DNA of 64,000 nucleotides, taken from the NCBI GenBank assembly GCA_047971315.1, contig JBKDZP010000004.1, forward strand, positions 80,259 through 144,258. Reading direction: 5' to 3'. Positions 44,115 to 52,675 of the stretch are shown here, piece after piece; position 1 is the first letter of the stretch, and each line of letters begins with the position of its first letter. Under the pieces are notes generated by a model that worked only from the letters and a program-made list of their open reading frames with translations, made no database searches and was not told the DNA's origin. The translations under genes were made by a program, and so were the position numbers. The DNA comes from JBKDZP01 sp047971315 (lineage in GTDB: Bacteria; Bacillota_I; Bacilli_A; RF39; UBA660).

Positions 44115-44779
44115 ATGATAGAGAAAATAAAAAAATAGTACAAGAAAAACTAAGTTGTTCTTCTCATGATTTGGAACATGTTTTTAGAGTTTATAATAAC
44201 TGTCTAAGAATTGCTAAAACAGAAAAAAATGTTGATATAGACGTATTCCAAGTAGCAACGTTATTGCATGAAATAGCTAGAGTTAAAGAAGATAATTGTC
44301 AAGATAGAAGTATTGATCATGCAATATTAGAATCTGAAATGGCAATAGATATACTAAAGAGTTTTAATCTTGATAATGATTTTATAGAAAAAGTTTCATC
44401 AGCTTTAAGAACTCATAGATTTAAAGTTGGATTAATTCCTGAATCTTTAGAAGCTAAAATATTATTTGATGCTGATAAATTAGATGTTATAGGGAATATT
44501 GGTATATGCAGAACTTATATGATCGCTGGTGAGTTTAAACAAACTGTATTTAATGATTGCGATTTGGAACAATATATTGCTACCAATTTAATAGGTGGAT
44601 AACCTAATGGAAGGATCATTGATTTATCTAAGCATGCACCAAATATTGAATTTCAATTAAAAAATGTTAAAATTCTAGATAAAATGTTTAAAAATGAAAG
44701 CAAAAAAATTGCCATCAAAAGAATTGAAAGAATGAAGCATTTTATTAATGATTTAAAAAAAGAATTAGAAGAAGCTTAA
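44115..44779 (+). pseudogene. HD-domain hydrolase, frameshifted and interrupted
   Basis: AGGAGG precedes the ATG at 44115, whose frame stops after seven codons. One missing A in the A run near 44140 would restore KIVQEKLSCSSHDLEHVFRV. The HD motifs are SSHDLEHV, LLHEIARVKED, the DHA block and ADKLDVIGNIG. A TAA at 44600-44602 splits the C-terminal part NGRIIDLSKHAPNIEF... up to 44779. It looks like an HD phosphohydrolase related to uncharacterised cytosolic enzymes, now decayed. Confidence 0.75.
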
Positions 44780-44801
44780 AAAGATTAAGGGGTAAGATTG
44801 A

Positions 44802-45059
44802 ATGAATTATATAAAAGAAAATGATTTTGTAAAAAATAGTTTTACAGAATTCTTTATGGATATTGGCTTTAAAAAAGTAGATAGTGTAGAATTAAATTCT
44901 AAAATTGATAGCTCTGTGTTTCTTATAGGATCTTGTACTAATATTTTCAAGCAATATTTTTTAAATGGAAATATTCATAGTAATGGTCATGTTTTAGTGC
45001 AACCATCAATAAATAAAGAAAAAATATTAGAATTTAAAAAATTTAAGATTTATAAATAA
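44802..45059 (+). pseudogene. Alanyl-tRNA synthetase-like N-terminal fragment
   Basis: An 85-residue frame starting MNYIKENDFVKNSFTEFFMD, then GFKKVDSVELNSKIDSSVFL and CTNIFKQYFLNG...GHVLVQPS. This resembles the class II catalytic start of AlaRS (FLDFFxxxGHxxVPS...F...GMNQFKxxFLG), as in AlaRS-related proteins of some biosynthetic clusters. It is cut off where IS21-type sequence begins. The family call is tentative because only the first motif is left. Confidence 0.5.
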
Positions 45060-45519
45060 TAAAGAGAATATATTATTTGTTGGAAGCCCAGGTGTTGGAA
45101 AAACACATATAGCTACTTCAATAGGAATAGAGACAGCAAAAAACAGATATTCAACTTATTTTATATCATTTCATGAATTGGTTAGTAATTTAAGAAAAGC
45201 CCATTTAGAATCAAGATTAGAAACTAGAATTAATCATTATGCTTAATATAAAGTATTAATAATAGATGAAGTTGGATATTTACCAATAGATACAGAAGCA
45301 GCAAATATGTTTTTTCAATTAATTATAAAACGATATGAAAAGAAATGCACTATAATAACAACAAATAAACCATTTAGTAAATGGAATGAGATATTTGGTG
45401 ATTATACTTTAGCTAATGATAAATTAGATAGATTACTACATCATTATCATATAATTAATATCACGGGAAAATCATACCGTATAAAAGCCAAATTAAAAAC
45501 TGAAAACTTGGAAGATTAA
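45030..45519 (+). pseudogene. istB: IS21-family IstB helper ATPase relic
   Basis: The frame reads NLKNLRFINNKENILFVGSP, then GVGKTHIATSIG (Walker A), FHELVSNLRKAH, an in-frame TAA at 45244-45246, then VLIIDEVGYLPIDTEAANMF (Walker B and the IstB hallmark), TNKPFSKWNEIFGDY, LDRLLHH and SYRIK. The N-terminus is missing and no istA is present. It joins directly to the AlaRS-like fragment, so an IS21 insertion followed by deletion is likely. Confidence 0.88.
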
Positions 45520-45549
45520 TATTCCACTTTTCCTCCATTTTTTATTCCC

Positions 45550-46252
45550 ATAAACCGGCATTTTTATATTCACAATTATAATCTTCGAATAATGTTCGCT
45601 GTATTAATGGGGTTTAGAATAAGTGAGATAAACGGATTAAAATATTCAGATATTGATTTTGTTAATAGACATATAATTATTGATAGGCAATTAGGACGTG
45701 ATATTAACAAAAATAAAGATACTTGCAAAAAGAAAACTGTTACAACACAAGAAATAAAAATAAAAACAAAAAATAGAGACAGAAGTGTTGATATTCCAGA
45801 TTTACTTTTTGAAACAATACTTGAAGAAAAAAAAGGTATGAAAAGCATAGAAAAAGAAGAAAAAAGAATTCAGAGAAGATAATTATATTTGTTGTTCAAC
45901 ATATGGTAAATCTAGAAGTAGAGGATTCCATCAAAGCTATTATAATGAGTTAATGAAACAATTAAATCTTCCTGATATAGATTTTCATGATTTACGACAT
46001 ACTTTCACAACTTTAATAGTGAAATCTAATTTTAATGCTAAAGCAATATCACAATTATTGGGACATGTATCAGAAATTATTACAATTGATGTCTATACTG
46101 ATAATAGATAAATAACTATTGATTGTCTTGATATTTTGGAGCCGTTTATTGAAAATTTAATTCCAGAAGATGAAGAGAAAGGGCTTGTATATGATTACAG
46201 TGATGAGAAAAATAAAATTCATGATTATTACAATGAAATAATGGCTAAGTAA
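45550..46252 (+). pseudogene. Tyrosine recombinase (integrase) relic at the right end
   Basis: The catalytic domain is mostly present. MGFRISEINGLKYSDIDFVN holds the first Arg. A frameshift in the A-rich stretch near 45865-45880 separates it from HDLRHTFTTLIVKS (HxxR), ISQLLGHVSE (second His) and ITIDVYTDN (candidate nucleophile Tyr). A TAA (46108-46110) and the missing N-terminal half show that it is dead. Its position next to uvrB and the repeated sites supports it as the former integrase of the element. Confidence 0.85.
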
Positions 46253-46400
46253 TCTCATTTTAAAACATAATATCTAAGCCACTTACCTTGTTAAATTGTT
46301 AAAAGAATGTTAAAATATATTAAATAAAATTAATTAATATTGTTTGGTATTATTTAGTTTCAAAAATAAGATTTGTGAATTTTACTCGTGTAAGAGGTAT

Positions 46401-46467
46401 ATCAACCATATATTTACATTGAAATTACACGAATTTAAAACTTAATTACACGAATTTGATGGTTGAT
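46401..46467. repeat. Right-end repeats: inverted ATCAACCAT arms around two TTACACGAAT sites
   Basis: ATCAACCAT (46401-46409) and ATGGTTGAT (46459-46467) are inverted arms enclosing two direct copies of the AATTACACGAATTT type (core 46425-46434 and 46446-46455). Another copy, ACTCGTGTAA, lies at 46384-46393. These mirror the left-end sites. Confidence 0.7.
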
Positions 46468-46501
46468 AATTGTCATAATAAAGAATATAGGAGGCATGAT
46501 T

Positions 46502-48454
46502 ATGTTTAAAATAAACTCAAAATATAGTCCAAGTGGAGATCAACCAATAGCAATCGAAAAACTTGTTAAAGGAATAAAAAACAATGATAAATATCAAACA
46601 TTACTTGGAGCAACAGGAACAGGTAAAACTTTTACAATTGCCAATGTAATAGACCAAGTAAATAAACCGACCTTAGTAATAGCCCACAATAAAACACTAG
46701 CTGGACAATTATACTCTGAGCTAAAAGAGATATTTCCTGAAAATAGAGTAGAATATTTTGTTTCATATTATGATTATTTCCAACCAGAGGCATATGTAGC
46801 AAAAACAGATACATATATTGAGAAAGATTCATCAATTAATGATGAAATAGATGAATTAAGACATAGTGCAGTATCAGGTCTTTTAACAAGAGAAGATGTG
46901 ATAGTTGTAGCTTCAGTTTCATGTATTTATGGTATAGGAGAAATAGAAGACTATAAGGAAAAAATTTTAACATTAAGTATTAATGATCAAATTGAACGTA
47001 ATGATGTAATGTTAAAGTTAGTAGAGATGTTTTATGAAAGAAATAATATTGAATTAAAAAGAGGAACATTTAGAGCAATTGGAGACATTTTAGAAATAAT
47101 GCCTGTTAGTCAACATGGAAAAGGAATAAGAATAGAATTTTTTGGAGACATTATTGAAAAAATATATGAATATGATACACTAACAGGAACAATAATTTCT
47201 AATAAAAATACAATAAGTATATTTGCAGCTAGTTTATTTGTTACAAATGATGAAAAGTTGAAAATAGCTATTAATAATATAAAAGAAGAATTAGACAATC
47301 AACTTGTAAGCTTTAAAGCTCAAAATAAACTAATTGAACATCAAAGACTTCTTGAAAGAACAAATTATGATTTAGAAATGTTATTAGAAACAGGATCATG
47401 TAGAGGAATAGAAAATTATTCTAGACATATGGCATTAAAACAATCAGGAGAAACTCCAACAACATTAGTTGATGCATTTGGAAAAGATTTTTTATTAATA
47501 ATAGATGAATCTCATGTAACAATTCCACAAATAAGAGGAATGTATAATGGTGACCAAGCTAGAAAGAAAGTACTTGTAGAATATGGATTTAGACTACCAA
47601 GTGCAATGGATAATAGACCATTAAAATTTGATGAATTTGAAAATAAAATTAATCAATTAATTTGTGTATCCGCAACACCTGGTGATTATGAATTAGAAAA
47701 AAGTAAAAATAATATAGTTGAACAGATAATAAGACCAACGGGACTTTTAGATCCAACAATTGAAATAAAACCAACAAAACATCAAATAGATGATTTAGTT
47801 GATCAAATAAATAAAAAAATTGAAATAAATGAAAGAGTTCTAATCACAACACTAACAATTCGTATGGCAGAAGAACTTACAACATATATAAAAACTCTAG
47901 ATATAAAAGTTGCATATCTGCACAGTGAAGTAAAAACTCTTGATAGATTAAAAATAATTCATGACTTAAGAAGTGGAAAATATGATGTTCTAGTTGGAAT
48001 AAATCTTTTAAGAGAAGGGTTAGATATACCAGAAGTAAGTTTAATTGCAATAATGGATGCCGATAAACAAGGATTTTTAAGAAGTGATAGAAGTTTAATT
48101 CAAACAATCGGAAGAGCTGCTAGAAATGCTTCTGGTCATGTAATTATGTACGCTGATTCAATAAGTGATTCAATGAAAAGAGCTATTAATGAAACCGAAA
48201 GAAGAAGAGAAATTCAAGAAACATACAATAAAGAACATAATATAGTACCTAAAACAATTATAAAAGAAATAAGAGAAGTAATTACAAATAATAAAGATTT
48301 AGATGAAACAGAACCAATTAAAATGACAAAAGAAGAAAAAATAAAATTAATTAATAAAATAGAAAATGAAATGTTTATAGCAGCAAAAAATCTTGATTTT
48401 GAAAGAGCAACAGAACTAAGAGACATTTTATTTGAATTAAAGGATAAAAAATAA
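46502..48454 (+). CDS. uvrB: Excinuclease ABC subunit B
   Basis: Damage-verifying helicase-like subunit of nucleotide excision repair. Walker A GATGTGKTFT is near residues 39-48, VSYYDYFQPEAY (beta hairpin) near 88-99, DESHV near 339, RxGREGLDIPEV-type motifs near 500, and a C-terminal UVR motif (MFIAAKNLDFERATELRD). Starting at the ATG at 46502, seven bases after AGGAGG, gives 650 residues. The first 90 or so codons duplicate the fragment beside parB and may have been supplied by the element. uvrA is not in the window. Confidence 0.97.
   Translation: MFKINSKYSPSGDQPIAIEKLVKGIKNNDKYQTLLGATGTGKTFTIANVIDQVNKPTLVIAHNKTLAGQLYSELKEIFPENRVEYFVSYYDYFQPEAYVAKTDTYIEKDSSINDEIDELRHSAVSGLLTREDVIVVASVSCIYGIGEIEDYKEKILTLSINDQIERNDVMLKLVEMFYERNNIELKRGTFRAIGDILEIMPVSQHGKGIRIEFFGDIIEKIYEYDTLTGTIISNKNTISIFAASLFVTNDEKLKIAINNIKEELDNQLVSFKAQNKLIEHQRLLERTNYDLEMLLETGSCRGIENYSRHMALKQSGETPTTLVDAFGKDFLLIIDESHVTIPQIRGMYNGDQARKKVLVEYGFRLPSAMDNRPLKFDEFENKINQLICVSATPGDYELEKSKNNIVEQIIRPTGLLDPTIEIKPTKHQIDDLVDQINKKIEINERVLITTLTIRMAEELTTYIKTLDIKVAYLHSEVKTLDRLKIIHDLRSGKYDVLVGINLLREGLDIPEVSLIAIMDADKQGFLRSDRSLIQTIGRAARNASGHVIMYADSISDSMKRAINETERRREIQETYNKEHNIVPKTIIKEIREVITNNKDLDETEPIKMTKEEKIKLINKIENEMFIAAKNLDFERATELRDILFELKDKK
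46740..46773 (+). repeat. Right copy of the 34-base identical core (candidate att)
   Basis: Identical to 42030-42063, within uvrB codons about 80-91. The sequences differ immediately after it. Confidence 0.55.
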
Positions 48455-49317
48455 TGAACTTTAAAAGAATATATGTAGAAATAACTAATATTTGTAACAA
48501 AAATTGTAGTTTTTGTTCAAAAGACACAAATATCAAAAGACATAAGAATATAAATGAATTTGAACACATTTTAAAACAAATAAAACCATATACAAATTAT
48601 ATTTGTCTTCATATTAAAGGAGAACCATTATTTCATCCTAATATAGAAGAAATATTTAAAATATGTGATAAATATCAAATCTACATTAATCTAACAACAA
48701 ATGGTTCTTTAATTCATAAAAATAAAGAAAATATAATTAACTCAAAATATTTAAGGCAAATAAACATATCTCTCCACAGCTTTGAAAAAATAACAGAAGA
48801 AGAAACAATAGAAACAATTTTAAAAACAGTAGATGAAATTCAAAAAAAATCTTCAAAATATATAGTTTACAGATTTTGGGCAATAAAAAACAATAAATTA
48901 ACTAAAGAAAATGAAATTATACTAAATAAACTCATAAAAAACTATAATATTGAAAATATGAAAGAAGATATATTAAAAACAAAAAATATTAAAATAGAAA
49001 ATAATATATACATCAACAAAGCTGAAATATTCACATGGCCAAACATAGAAAGTCCTAATTTAGGAACTAAAGGAACTTGTTTAGGATTAAAAACACATTT
49101 AGGTATACTAGTAGATGGAACAATAGTACCCTGTTGCCTAGACTCAAAAGGAATAATAAATCTAGGAAATATATTTCATACATCATTTAAAGATATTCTA
49201 TCATCATCAAAATTCAAAAATATAAATCAAAATTTTAGAAATAACATCCTAATAGAAGAATTATGTCAAAAATGCCAATATATTAAAAGATGTGAAAAAC
49301 CTAAAAATATGATATAA
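48454..49317 (+). CDS. Radical SAM/SPASM-type protein
   Basis: A 287-residue enzyme with the 4Fe-4S motif CNKNCSFC (CxxxCxxC, about 13-20), a GEPLFHPNI motif, the TTNGSLI strand and a C-terminal Cys-rich region (GTCLG, VPCCLDSKG, LCQKCQYIKRC) of SPASM type, which would bind auxiliary clusters. The substrate is unknown. The start ATG overlaps the uvrB stop (TAATG), so translation is coupled. No obvious precursor peptide gene is next to it. It could act on tRNA, a peptide or another metabolite. Confidence 0.85.
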   Translation: MNFKRIYVEITNICNKNCSFCSKDTNIKRHKNINEFEHILKQIKPYTNYICLHIKGEPLFHPNIEEIFKICDKYQIYINLTTNGSLIHKNKENIINSKYLRQINISLHSFEKITEEETIETILKTVDEIQKKSSKYIVYRFWAIKNNKLTKENEIILNKLIKNYNIENMKEDILKTKNIKIENNIYINKAEIFTWPNIESPNLGTKGTCLGLKTHLGILVDGTIVPCCLDSKGIINLGNIFHTSFKDILSSSKFKNINQNFRNNILIEELCQKCQYIKRCEKPKNMI

Positions 49318-49344
49318 TTATAAAAAATATATGGAGGTGAAAAC

Positions 49345-49773
49345 TTGAAAGTAATTATTATAGATGAAAAGTTAAATAAAAAACGTGTAAATAACTTCAT
49401 TGAATGGTTAATATACATGGTAGGATATGCTTTAATTTTAATTTCGTTAGCAGTTTTATTCAAAAATACAATTCAAATAGATAATAGCTATTTTGGTTTT
49501 TGGGGATTGTTAGCTGCAATTCTAATATATATATTAAATAGAACAATAAAACCAATTATAGTTTGGTTAACACTACCAATTACTGCCTTAACACTTGGAA
49601 TATTTTATCCATTTATAAATGTTTTTATATTACAAATTGTTGATGCAATTTTAGGAAAGCATTTTACAATTAATGGCGTATTTATAGCATGTTTTGTAGC
49701 AATATTAATTTCTATAATGAATATTATTATGGATAAAGCTATATTATCACCAATGTTAAAGAGAGGAGAATAA
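49345..49773 (+). CDS. YvlD-like/4-TM holin-family membrane protein
   Basis: A 142-residue membrane protein with four predicted helices (about 22-40, 48-67, 71-105 and 110-135). The RTIKPIIVWLTLPITALTLG stretch and general layout match the Phage_holin_4_2/YvlD family, whose members are chromosomal and often near lgt or hprK and not true holins. Start codon TTG with GGAGGTG five bases upstream. Function unclear; a role in envelope stress is known only by association in relatives. Confidence 0.8.
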   Translation: MKVIIIDEKLNKKRVNNFIEWLIYMVGYALILISLAVLFKNTIQIDNSYFGFWGLLAAILIYILNRTIKPIIVWLTLPITALTLGIFYPFINVFILQIVDAILGKHFTINGVFIACFVAILISIMNIIMDKAILSPMLKRGE

Positions 49774-49774
49774 A

Positions 49775-50590
49775 ATGAATCAAGTATTTTTAGACTTAGG
49801 AATTATAAAAATATACTGGTATTCAATTATTTTATTTGTTGCTTTTTTTGTAGGAGGGGCACTAGCAATAAAAGAGAGTAAAAAATGGAAAATATCAGAA
49901 GACTTTATGATTAATATGTTTTTTTATTTAATACCTATATCTTTAATAGGAGCTAGAATTTATTATGTTTTATTTAACCTTGATTACTATTCCAATAATT
50001 TATTAGATATCTTTAAAGTATGGGAAGGCGGACTAGCAATTCATGGTGGACTAATTGCTGCCTTATTATTTATTATTATTTATTCAAAAAAATATAAAAT
50101 AACTACTTTACGTATAACGGACATATTAGTAGTAAGTCTAATTTTAGGACAGGCAATTGGAAGATGGGGAAATTTTTTTAATAGTGAAGCACATGGACCT
50201 ATAACATCTTTAGAATTTCTTCAATCAATTCATATTCCAAACTTTATTATAGAAGGTTTGAAAATAAACGGTGTTTATTATCAGCCAACATTCCTATATG
50301 AATCAATATTGTGTTTTATTGGATTTATAATATTAATAATTATAAGAAGAAGTGAATACCTAAAAATTGGACAATTGACTTCTTTATATCTTATTTATTA
50401 TGGAGTAATTAGATTTTTTATTGAATCATTAAGAACAGATAGCTTAATGATAATAGGATTAAAAGCAGCACAAATAGTTTCAATAATAATGATAATTATT
50501 GGAATAATAATGTTAATAAAACTAAAAAAAGGTTCAATTTTCGTAAATAAATATAATGATACAAAAAATATAGACAAAGATATATTTTGA
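49775..50590 (+). CDS. lgt: Prolipoprotein diacylglyceryl transferase
   Basis: Transfers diacylglyceryl from phosphatidylglycerol to the lipobox Cys of prolipoproteins. Seven membrane helices are apparent. The motifs GARIYYVLFN and the signature GQAIGRWGNFFNSEAHG (about 126-142) are intact, as is YGVIRFFIESLRTDS. Length 271 is normal. It begins 2 bases after the YvlD-like gene and ends in TGA. YidC at 33548 is one predicted substrate. Confidence 0.96.
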   Translation: MNQVFLDLGIIKIYWYSIILFVAFFVGGALAIKESKKWKISEDFMINMFFYLIPISLIGARIYYVLFNLDYYSNNLLDIFKVWEGGLAIHGGLIAALLFIIIYSKKYKITTLRITDILVVSLILGQAIGRWGNFFNSEAHGPITSLEFLQSIHIPNFIIEGLKINGVYYQPTFLYESILCFIGFIILIIIRRSEYLKIGQLTSLYLIYYGVIRFFIESLRTDSLMIIGLKAAQIVSIIMIIIGIIMLIKLKKGSIFVNKYNDTKNIDKDIF

Positions 50591-50594
50591 GACT

Positions 50595-50628
50595 AACCTA
50601 TTACTAAAAATATAGCAATAGGTTTTTG
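50595..50628 (+). terminator. Terminator of lgt
   Basis: ACCTATT/AATAGGT stem with flanking A-T pair and a T run. Confidence 0.75.
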
Positions 50629-50678
50629 TGTATTTAAAATAATAAAAATTTATAGTATAATAAAAAGCAGGTGATAAT

Positions 50679-51620
50679 ATGAACAAAAAAATTGTAGTAC
50701 TTGGAGGGGGGACTGGAATGTCAACCCTTCTTAAAGGCTTAAAATTATTTCCAGTGGATATAACAGCAATTGTATCAGTATGCGATGATGGACAAAGCAC
50801 TGGAAGGCTTAGACAAGAATTTAATACCCCTGCTGTAGGTGATCTTCGTAAGGTACTTACAGCTCTTTCGGTAACAGAGCCAATTTTTGAAAAATTAGTA
50901 AATTATAGATTTAATACTACAAGTGACCTTAATGGACATACTATTGGTAATTTAATATTAACAGCTATGGCAAATATTACTGGAAATATGTCAAGTGGAG
51001 TAAGCGAAATTAGTAAAATATTTAATTTAAAAGGAACTGTTTTACCACTAACTGAAGATAATGTTATTTTAATGGCTCAAATGAATGATGAAAGTATAGT
51101 TGAAGGAGAACATAACATTACCACAACAAATAAAAAAATTAAAAAGGTTTTCTATAAGGAAACGCCAGTTGTATGTCAAAATGTAATTCAAGCAATAAAT
51201 GAAGCTGATTTAATTATTTTGAGTATGGGTAGTTTATACACAAGCTTAATTCCTAACTTAATTTGTAATGAGATAATAGAAGCAATTGATAATAGTAAAT
51301 CAAAAATAATGTATGTTTGTAATATGATGACACAACCAGGAGAGACAGATAACTATAAAGTAAGTAATCATTTGGAAGTAATAAATAGTTATTTAAAAGA
51401 AAGAAAAATAGATATTGTTATAGCTAATGATGGAATAATTGATAAAGAAGTAAAGGAAAAATATCAAACAAAAGAACAAAAAGATCAAGTATACATAGAT
51501 AAATTAAATAAATTTGATATAGAACTAATTCATAATGATTATGTTGCAATAGAAAATGAGATAATAAGACACAGAGTTGAAAAGCTAGCTCTTGATATAT
51601 TCGCTTTTTTAATTAAATAA
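50679..51620 (+). CDS. yvcK: YvcK/CofD-like gluconeogenesis factor
   Basis: CofD-fold protein that in Bacillus binds UDP-sugars, affects growth on gluconeogenic substrates and influences peptidoglycan synthesis and cell shape. It opens with KIVVLGGGTGMSTLLKGLK (GGGTGMS at 9-15) and has CDDGQSTGRLRQEF near 37. Length 313 is typical. It overlaps whiA by one base. The usual upstream rapZ (yvcJ) is missing. Confidence 0.94.
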   Translation: MNKKIVVLGGGTGMSTLLKGLKLFPVDITAIVSVCDDGQSTGRLRQEFNTPAVGDLRKVLTALSVTEPIFEKLVNYRFNTTSDLNGHTIGNLILTAMANITGNMSSGVSEISKIFNLKGTVLPLTEDNVILMAQMNDESIVEGEHNITTTNKKIKKVFYKETPVVCQNVIQAINEADLIILSMGSLYTSLIPNLICNEIIEAIDNSKSKIMYVCNMMTQPGETDNYKVSNHLEVINSYLKERKIDIVIANDGIIDKEVKEKYQTKEQKDQVYIDKLNKFDIELIHNDYVAIENEIIRHRVEKLALDIFAFLIK

Positions 51621-52537
51621 TGTCATTCACAAGTATTGTAAAAAATGAAGTAAGTCATTTAAAAACAAATAAAATAGAAAATATAAGCGAATTATCCGCA
51701 ATTATTAAAAATATTGGAACAATAGACGAAAATATCAAAATTATTTCAGAAAATGCCAGTTTAGCAAGAAGAATATTTAATTTAATAAAAGATACTTATC
51801 AAATCACATCAAAAATTACAGTAAGAAAAGGATATAATTTTAATAAAAATTTGATTTATATCTTAGAAATAAATAATAAAATCAAAATTAAACAAATAAT
51901 TGAAGATTTATCAATAAAAAATATTCCAAGCAAATACATTTATGAAGATGAAGAACTAAAAAAAGCTTATTTAAGAGGTTTGTTCTTAAGTACAGGAAGT
52001 GTTAATGATCCAAAAACATCAAGATATCATCTTGAATTTATTGTTGATACAGATGAATATGCAAAATTTATTGTAGATTTATTAAATTCATATAATCTAA
52101 ATAGCAAAATTTTAAAAAGAGAATCAAAATATATGATATATATAAAAGAAGCAGAAAAAATTGGTGATTTTTTAAGAATTCTTCAAGCGATTAATGCAGT
52201 ATTTTATTATGAAGACATCAGAATATATAGAGACCATAAAAATATGACTAATCGTCTTAATAATTGTGAACAAGCAAATGTTGATAAGATAATTGAAACA
52301 GCCAATAAACAAATAAGTGATATAAAAAAAATACAGAGCAACGGATTACTTGATCTTCTTGATGAAAAAACAAAAGAAACTGCTATTTATCGGATTAAAT
52401 ATCCAGAGGTTTCTCTTTTAGAACTTAGTGAAATAATAACACTTGAAACAGGTAATCAAATAACAAAATCCGGATTATTTCATAGACTAAAAAAAATAGA
52501 AAATCTAGCAAATAAATTTAAAAAAGATAATGAATGA
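51620..52537 (+). CDS. whiA: WhiA sporulation/cell-division regulator
   Basis: DNA-binding protein with an N-terminal LAGLIDADG-homing-endonuclease-like fold (LRGLFLSTGSVNDPKTSRYHLEF near 113) and a C-terminal helix-turn-helix (RIKYPEVSLLELSEI then GNQITKSGLFHRLKKI). In Bacillus it binds the nucleoid and supports FtsZ ring formation. Length 305 is standard. Coupled to yvcK by overlap and ended by TGA and a terminator. Confidence 0.95.
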   Translation: MSFTSIVKNEVSHLKTNKIENISELSAIIKNIGTIDENIKIISENASLARRIFNLIKDTYQITSKITVRKGYNFNKNLIYILEINNKIKIKQIIEDLSIKNIPSKYIYEDEELKKAYLRGLFLSTGSVNDPKTSRYHLEFIVDTDEYAKFIVDLLNSYNLNSKILKRESKYMIYIKEAEKIGDFLRILQAINAVFYYEDIRIYRDHKNMTNRLNNCEQANVDKIIETANKQISDIKKIQSNGLLDLLDEKTKETAIYRIKYPEVSLLELSEIITLETGNQITKSGLFHRLKKIENLANKFKKDNE

Positions 52538-52555
52538 AAGCTAATTTCTAAAATT

Positions 52556-52582
52556 GAAAACACATTTGAAAGGTGTTTTTTT
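52556..52582 (+). terminator. Terminator of whiA
   Basis: AAAACAC/GTGTTTT stem with a T run. Confidence 0.75.
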
Positions 52583-52628
52583 CAAAAAATAAATAATTAA
52601 AATATTTTAAATAAATCAAGTAAAAATT

Positions 52629-52657
52629 TAGACAATATAAGAAAATTATAGTATAAT
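52629..52657 (+). promoter_or_regulatory. Predicted promoter of the gdpP-like gene
   Basis: -35 TAGACA (52629-52634), 17-base spacer, -10 TATAAT (52652-52657), 19 bases before the ATG, so the short gene has its own start of transcription. Confidence 0.6.
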
Positions 52658-52675
52658 ATAAAAGTGAGGTGGACT

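Larger units (their letters stand above)
42064..46773 (+). mobile_element. Decayed integrative element inserted in the 5' part of uvrB
   Basis: Bounded by the 34-base repeat left of 42063 and at 46740-46773. It contains two tyrosine recombinase relics, clustered ATTCGTGTAA sites at both ends, a GGTxTTATTTAGT repeat at both ends (42089-42101 and 46346-46358), an IS21 relic and damaged cargo genes. The right end rebuilds the uvrB start, so uvrB stays intact. No capsid, conjugation or replication gene is seen. The gaps 42064-42243 and 46253-46501 hold only repeats and the uvrB leader. Confidence 0.75.

Noticed and set aside
42064..46773. Prophage
   Set aside because: No capsid, portal, terminase, tail, lysis or phage repressor gene is seen; recombinase and IS relics plus metabolic cargo fit a decayed genomic island better.
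49345..49773. Phage holin
   Set aside because: The family name includes holin, but the gene is in a chromosomal housekeeping block next to lgt with no phage genes nearby.
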